Source: JBBQAA01 sp038254195 (GTDB lineage: Bacteria > Actinomycetota > Thermoleophilia > Solirubrobacterales > Solirubrobacteraceae). From it: a stretch of 18,480 bases of DNA. Location of the stretch: contig JBBSGJ010000025.1 of the NCBI GenBank assembly GCA_038254195.1, positions 1 to 18,480 on the forward strand, written 5' to 3'. The notes under the pieces are model-generated. The model made no database searches, was not told where the DNA came from, and worked only from the letters and a program-made list of their open reading frames with translations. Positions within the stretch are counted from its first letter, which is position 1; the number at the start of each line of letters is the position of its first letter. Below, piece after piece: positions 15,061-18,480 of this stretch. A program made the position numbers and the translations under genes.

Positions 15061-15698
15061 TCCACGTCGCCGTCGCCGGCGCGGCCGGGCGCATGGGCGC
15101 GACGGTCTGCGCGGCGGTCGCCGGCGCCGAGGACATGGAGCTCGTGGGCGGCGCCGATCCGGCGCTCGGTACCTCGGTCCCCGACGTGCTCCCGGCCGCC
15201 GACGTCCTCGTGGACTTCTCCCTCCCCGACGCCGCGCAGATGAACGCCCGCGCCGCGCTCGAGGCCGGAGTCCACGCCGTGGTCGGGACCACGGGCTGGG
15301 ATCCCGAGGCGCTCCGGGGCGTGGGATCGGCCAACCTCTTCGTCGCTCCGAACTTCGCCATCGGCGCCGTGCTGATGATGCGCTTCGCGGTCGAGGCCTC
15401 GCAGCACATGGCCAGGGGAGAGATCATCGAGCTCCACCACGACGCGAAGGTCGACGCGCCGAGTGGCACCGCGGCGCGGACCGCCGCGCTCATGCGGGGC
15501 GAGGTGCCCATCCACTCCGTCCGCCTCCCCGGCCTGGTCGCCCACCAGGAGGTCATCCTCGGCGAGATCGGCCAGACGCTCTCCATCCGGCATGACACGA
15601 CCGATCGCACCTCCTTCATGCCCGGCGTGCTGCTGGCGGTCCGGAAGGTGGGCGGCCTCACCGACTCCCCGGTCGTCGGTCTCGAGCACCTGCTCTGA
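15057..15698 (+). CDS. dapB: 4-hydroxy-tetrahydrodipicolinate reductase DapB, compact form
   Basis: DapB reduces the dihydrodipicolinate precursor with NAD(P)H in lysine/diaminopimelate synthesis. Seen: nucleotide-binding VAVAGAAGRMGATV, VLVDFSLPDAA, VVGTTGWD, VAPNFAIGAVLMMRFAVEAS, the active-site ELHHDAKVDAPSGTAARTAA, and LPGLVAHQEVILGEIGQTLS with RTSFMPGVLLAVRKV. At 213 residues it is short (about 245 in Mycobacterium, 273 in E. coli): right after the DAPSGTA helix the usual 20-30-residue variable loop is missing and the chain goes directly to VPIHSVRLPG. Catalytic and substrate residues remain, so it is probably active. ATG 15057 overlaps the peptidase stop by four bases (ATGA). Confidence 0.95.
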   Translation: MIHVAVAGAAGRMGATVCAAVAGAEDMELVGGADPALGTSVPDVLPAADVLVDFSLPDAAQMNARAALEAGVHAVVGTTGWDPEALRGVGSANLFVAPNFAIGAVLMMRFAVEASQHMARGEIIELHHDAKVDAPSGTAARTAALMRGEVPIHSVRLPGLVAHQEVILGEIGQTLSIRHDTTDRTSFMPGVLLAVRKVGGLTDSPVVGLEHLL

Positions 15699-15751
15699 GC
15701 TCGCCCGTCGCCGCCACGAGGCAGTGACCCCCGCCTAGATGTGCAGCGCAC

Positions 15752-15780
15752 TTACCTACGCGCAGCCGGCGGAGTAGCTT
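15752..15780 (+). promoter_or_regulatory. Candidate promoter for the oligopeptide ABC genes
   Basis: TTACCT (15752-15757), a 17-base spacer and TAGCTT (15775-15780) make the best-spaced -35/-10 pair in the window. A small palindrome GTGCAGCGCAC (15741-15751) abuts the -35 and could be an operator. The 130-base gap after dapB also argues for a new transcription unit. No terminator with a T-run is seen between dapB and this promoter. Confidence 0.45.
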
Positions 15781-15790
15781 GCCGCGCGGT

Positions 15791-15810
15791 CAGGTGCGGC
15801 GGGACACCTG
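15791..15810 (+). promoter_or_regulatory. Inverted repeat in the leader of the solute-binding protein gene
   Basis: CAGGTG (15791-15796) and CACCTG (15805-15810) with an 8-base spacer. If transcription starts around 15787, this is a 5' UTR hairpin ending six bases before the ribosome binding site; in DNA form it could be an operator. Function unknown. Confidence 0.35.
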
Positions 15811-15815
15811 GACGT

Positions 15816-15822
15816 GAGGAGG
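15816..15822 (+). promoter_or_regulatory. Strong ribosome binding site fixing the start at GTG 15829
   Basis: GAGGAGG is the strongest Shine-Dalgarno match in the window and lies six bases before GTG 15829. The other in-frame GTG, at 15814, overlaps this site, so the downstream start is preferred. Confidence 0.6.
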
Positions 15823-15828
15823 CGACGA

Positions 15829-17655
15829 GTGACGGCCAGCACGAACGCCGGGGCTGGCGAGCGTGCGCGCGGGGCCCGACGCCACGGCCGCCGGGCGCTG
15901 ACCGCCGGCCTCGTGGCGCTGGCCCTCTTCTCCGCTGCCGACGCGCGGGGTGCCCCCGTGCCGCACGCGCGCAAGCTCCGCATCGCCCTCAACGGCTTCG
16001 AGAACAACATCACCCCGTTCTCGATCACGTTCGCGGCGATCCCCAACACGCACGACCTCACCATGCTCGTGTACGACACGCTCTTCTGGTCGCAGGCGAG
16101 CGGGGACCCGGAGCCATGGCTCGCCGAGAAGGCCGTCCCGAGCGCCGACTTCACCCGCTGGACCGTGACCCTCCGGCCCAACCTCAAGTGGCAGGACGGG
16201 AAGCCGCTCACCGCGGAGGACGTGAAGTTCACGTTCGACTACTACCTCAAGTTCGCCGCGCTGGGCGGCAGCGGGCGCTATGTGCACCACGTATCCGACG
16301 TGCCGCCCTTCCAGCGCGCGGAGGTCCTCGGCCCCCGGACTGTCCGTTTCATCTACAGGAAGCCCGCGCCGACGTTCAAGATCCTCCCCGGCGCCGACCT
16401 GCCGATCATCCCCAAGCACGTCTGGGCCCGGATCAAGGACCCCGCGAAGGCCACGAAGATGCTGCCCGTCGGCTCGGGTCCCTACCGGGTGACGAAGATC
16501 GTCCCCGACCAGCTCTACGTCCTGAAGGCCAACCGCGGCTACTTCAAGGGGCGGCCGACGGTGGACGAGCTCGACCTCCCGATCGTGCCGGACCCGACCG
16601 CGGCGTTCCAGAGCCTGCGGACGGGCCAGGTCGACTTCGTCCCCCGCAACCTGCCTCCCGAGCTCATCACGCAGTTCTCCCACGAGTCGGGGATCCGGGA
16701 GCTCAAGGCCACGCGGCTGCTGTCCACGCAGCTCTACTTCAACGCGCGCAAGGCGCCGTGGTCGGACGCCCGGGTGCGCAAGGCGATCAGCCTCGCCACC
16801 GACGAGCGGGCGATCGTCCGGCGGGTCCTGCTCGGCCACGGCCGGCCCGGCGACGACGGCTTCCTGGCTCCCGGATCGCCCTGGGTCGTCCCCGGCGCCC
16901 ACCACGAGTACGACCCGGCGCGCGCGCGGGGCATGCTCGACCGCGCCGGCTACCGCGTCGGCCCGGGCGGCGTGCGAGCCGGCTCCGGGGGAAGGCGTCT
17001 CGAGCTGCACGTGCTCGTGTCCTCGTTCGATCCGCTGGCCATCCGGGCCACGGAGCTGATGGCCGCCCAGGTCAAGGGCATCGGCGTCAAGATGGTCGTC
17101 GAGCCGCTCGACCCCGCGACCCTGCGCGACCGGAGCTCCGCCCTTCCGGGCAAGACGCCCACCGACGACGCCTACATCGGGAACCTCGAGACCCATGCCG
17201 AGGTCGACCCCGATGGCTTGTACTACTTCTTCCACTCACCCGGGCTCAAGGGGTTCGGCGGAGGCATCTCGGGCTGGAGCGACCCCCGGTTCGACCGTCT
17301 CGCGGAGGCGGCGACCACGAAGACGGCCGCGCAGCGCAAGCCGCTGCTGCACCGGATGCAGCAGCTCCTCGCCGCGCAGGCGCCCGTGATCGTCCTGGAC
17401 TACCCGGATGAGGTGTACGCCTTCCGGTCGGCGGCCTACAACGGATGGAAGCCCGACTTCGGCCAGGCCATCTTCACCAAGCGCTCGTTCCTGCCGGCTT
17501 ACGTGAACCGCTCGGCGGTGGGCGGGGGATCGGGCGGCTCCACGTCTGCGTGGGTGGTCATCGGCCCGGTCCTCGCCGTGATCGCCCTCGGGCTGCTGCT
17601 CTTCGCGCTCGTGCGGCGGCGCCGGGGGAGGACCGACGAGGAGGAGTTCGCTTAG
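15829..17655 (+). CDS. Oligopeptide/dipeptide ABC transporter substrate-binding protein (SBP family 5) with C-terminal TM anchor
   Basis: The product (608 residues) captures a ligand outside the membrane for the permease coded next. An Arg-rich n-region and hydrophobic stretch (RRALTAGLVALALFSAADAR, about 21-40) form a secretion signal, with possible cleavage after ADARG; no lipobox Cys is present. The family-5 core includes LVYDTLFWSQ, WTVTLRPNLKWQDGKPLTAE, DVKFTFDYYLKFAALG, VGSGPYRVTKI, RGYFKGRPTVDEL, and a late region FDRLAEAATTKTAAQRKPLL. A Gly/Ser linker then leads to a single TM (WVVIGPVLAVIALGLLLFAL, about 575-594) and a charged RRRRGRTDEEEFA tail. So the protein seems anchored by its C-terminus rather than by lipid. 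Substrate (peptide, nickel, sugar oligomer) cannot be inferred. Confidence 0.92.
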   Translation: MTASTNAGAGERARGARRHGRRALTAGLVALALFSAADARGAPVPHARKLRIALNGFENNITPFSITFAAIPNTHDLTMLVYDTLFWSQASGDPEPWLAEKAVPSADFTRWTVTLRPNLKWQDGKPLTAEDVKFTFDYYLKFAALGGSGRYVHHVSDVPPFQRAEVLGPRTVRFIYRKPAPTFKILPGADLPIIPKHVWARIKDPAKATKMLPVGSGPYRVTKIVPDQLYVLKANRGYFKGRPTVDELDLPIVPDPTAAFQSLRTGQVDFVPRNLPPELITQFSHESGIRELKATRLLSTQLYFNARKAPWSDARVRKAISLATDERAIVRRVLLGHGRPGDDGFLAPGSPWVVPGAHHEYDPARARGMLDRAGYRVGPGGVRAGSGGRRLELHVLVSSFDPLAIRATELMAAQVKGIGVKMVVEPLDPATLRDRSSALPGKTPTDDAYIGNLETHAEVDPDGLYYFFHSPGLKGFGGGISGWSDPRFDRLAEAATTKTAAQRKPLLHRMQQLLAAQAPVIVLDYPDEVYAFRSAAYNGWKPDFGQAIFTKRSFLPAYVNRSAVGGGSGGSTSAWVVIGPVLAVIALGLLLFALVRRRRGRTDEEEFA

Positions 17656-17658
17656 CCG

Positions 17659-18480
17659 GTGGTGCGCCACTCCGCCCGTACCGCCGTCCAGTACGGGGCG
17701 CTCCTGCTCGCGGTCATCGTCCTCAACTTCGCGCTTCCCCGGCTGGCGCCGGGCGATGCGATCGACTACCTGCTTCCCCCCGAGCAGGCCGGGCAGCTCA
17801 CGCCGGCACAGCGCCGCCGGGTGCTGGCCGAGTACGGCCAGGACCGGTCGCTGCCCGTGCAGTTCGGGGACTACGTCTCGGGCCTGGCCCGGGGCGACCT
17901 CCTCTACTCCTTCCGCTACGGACGGCCGGTGCGCGACCTGATCTTCGAGCGTCTCGGGTGGACGGCGCTGCTCGTGGGTGGCTCGATCCTCCTGTCCACG
18001 CTCATCGGCACGTTCCTCGGCTTCCGCTCGGCCTGGCGGCGGGGACGGTCGGCCGACGTCGGCGTGCTCGGCGCGGTGATGCTCGTCGACTCCCTGCCGC
18101 CCTTCTTCGTGGGGCTCCTGCTGATCCTCGTGTTCTCGGTGCAGCTCGGCCTGCTGCCGGTCTTCGGAGCCCTGCCTCCCACCGACCTGGCCGGCTGGTC
18201 GCTGATCCTCGAGGGCGCGAAGCGCCTCGTCCTACCCCTCGCCACCCTCACGCTGGCCACCGTGGGAACGATCTACCTCATCGCGCGCTCATCGCTCATC
18301 TCCGAGAGCCGTGAGGACTACGTGCTCATGGCGCGGGCCAAGGGCCTCAGCGAGCGGCGGGTGCGCCGTCACGCAGAGCGAAACGCGCTGCTCCCCGTCG
18401 TCACCATCACGCTGATCGAGCTCGGCACGCTGGTGGGCGGAGCCGCGGTGGTGGAGACCGTCTTCTCCTACCCCGGCCTC
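17659..18480 (+). CDS. ABC transporter permease, DppB/OppB type (3' end beyond window)
   Basis: The frame is open from GTG 17659 (a second GTG follows at 17662) to the window edge, 274 codons. It starts with an N-terminal helix ending in FALPRLAPGDAIDYLLPP, the DppB-type LAPGD motif, followed by an extracytoplasmic loop (LPVQFGDYVSGLARGDLLYS), then membrane segments (LLVGGSILLSTLIGTFLGF; FFVGLLLILVFSVQLGLLPV) and the EAA coupling loop REDYVLMARAKGLSERRVRR, which contacts the ATPase. It ends inside the characteristic VVETVFSYPGL. The gene begins three bases after the binding-protein stop, so both belong to one importer operon; the partner DppC-like permease and ATPases should lie to the right. 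Confidence 0.95.
   Translation, partial: MVRHSARTAVQYGALLLAVIVLNFALPRLAPGDAIDYLLPPEQAGQLTPAQRRRVLAEYGQDRSLPVQFGDYVSGLARGDLLYSFRYGRPVRDLIFERLGWTALLVGGSILLSTLIGTFLGFRSAWRRGRSADVGVLGAVMLVDSLPPFFVGLLLILVFSVQLGLLPVFGALPPTDLAGWSLILEGAKRLVLPLATLTLATVGTIYLIARSSLISESREDYVLMARAKGLSERRVRRHAERNALLPVVTITLIELGTLVGGAAVVETVFSYPGL

Noticed and set aside
15790..17235. Antisense open frame opposite the solute-binding protein
   Set aside because: No family resemblance; the plus-strand protein has a signal, core motifs and an anchor.

Overview
The window is GC-rich, densely packed and almost entirely plus-strand. It carries the conserved translation / RNA-metabolism gene cluster of Gram-positive bacteria. Gene order (rimP-nusA-ylxR-infB-DUF503-rbfA-nrnA-truB-ribF-rpsO-pnp-M16 peptidase-dapB), DapB and AhpE-type peroxiredoxin sequences, leaderless-looking starts and frequent GTG starts point to Actinomycetota. 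My best guess is a deep branch such as Thermoleophilia/Solirubrobacterales; that placement is inference from remembered family resemblance, not a search.

Layout. 1-340: 3' end of a TPR protein. 252-670 (minus): a small gene that reads well only if a frame break near 433-438 is bridged. 690-770: divergent promoter region and an attenuator-like leader. 772-7682: ribosome maturation, transcription elongation and translation initiation genes (RimP, NusA, YlxR, IF2, DUF503 protein, RbfA), then NrnA-type DHH phosphoesterase and TruB. 7694-9130: a 14-TM drug-type exporter inserted between truB and ribF. 9145-10319: RibF and S15. 10316-11423: an AhpE-like peroxiredoxin, a DsbA-like thiol protein and a 50-residue ORF, placed between rpsO and pnp, which are often adjacent. 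11421-13783: own promoter, leader hairpin and PNPase with an Arg/Gly tail. 13789-15698: M16 peptidase and a short DapB. 15699-17655: promoter/leader region and a membrane-anchored oligopeptide-binding protein. 17659-18480: ABC permease running off the right edge.

The genes are joined by 4-nt stop/start overlaps (GTGA, ATGA) or a few bases of spacing, so most are probably co-transcribed and translationally coupled. Together they cover 30S maturation (RimP, RbfA), elongation/termination control (NusA), initiation (IF2), tRNA modification (TruB), nanoRNA and mRNA turnover (NrnA, PNPase) and FMN/FAD synthesis (RibF).

I found no convincing new multi-gene defence or mobile system. The most interesting signals are smaller: three genes lacking any ATG/GTG/TTG start (two with a CTG in a CTGA overlap, one, ylxR, with no usable start at all); a Cys/His metal-site-like tail on NusA; mutually exclusive RNA helices in front of rimP; TAGNNT -10-like boxes just upstream of internal genes, several made from the preceding TAG stop codon; and a solute-binding protein with a C-terminal membrane anchor.
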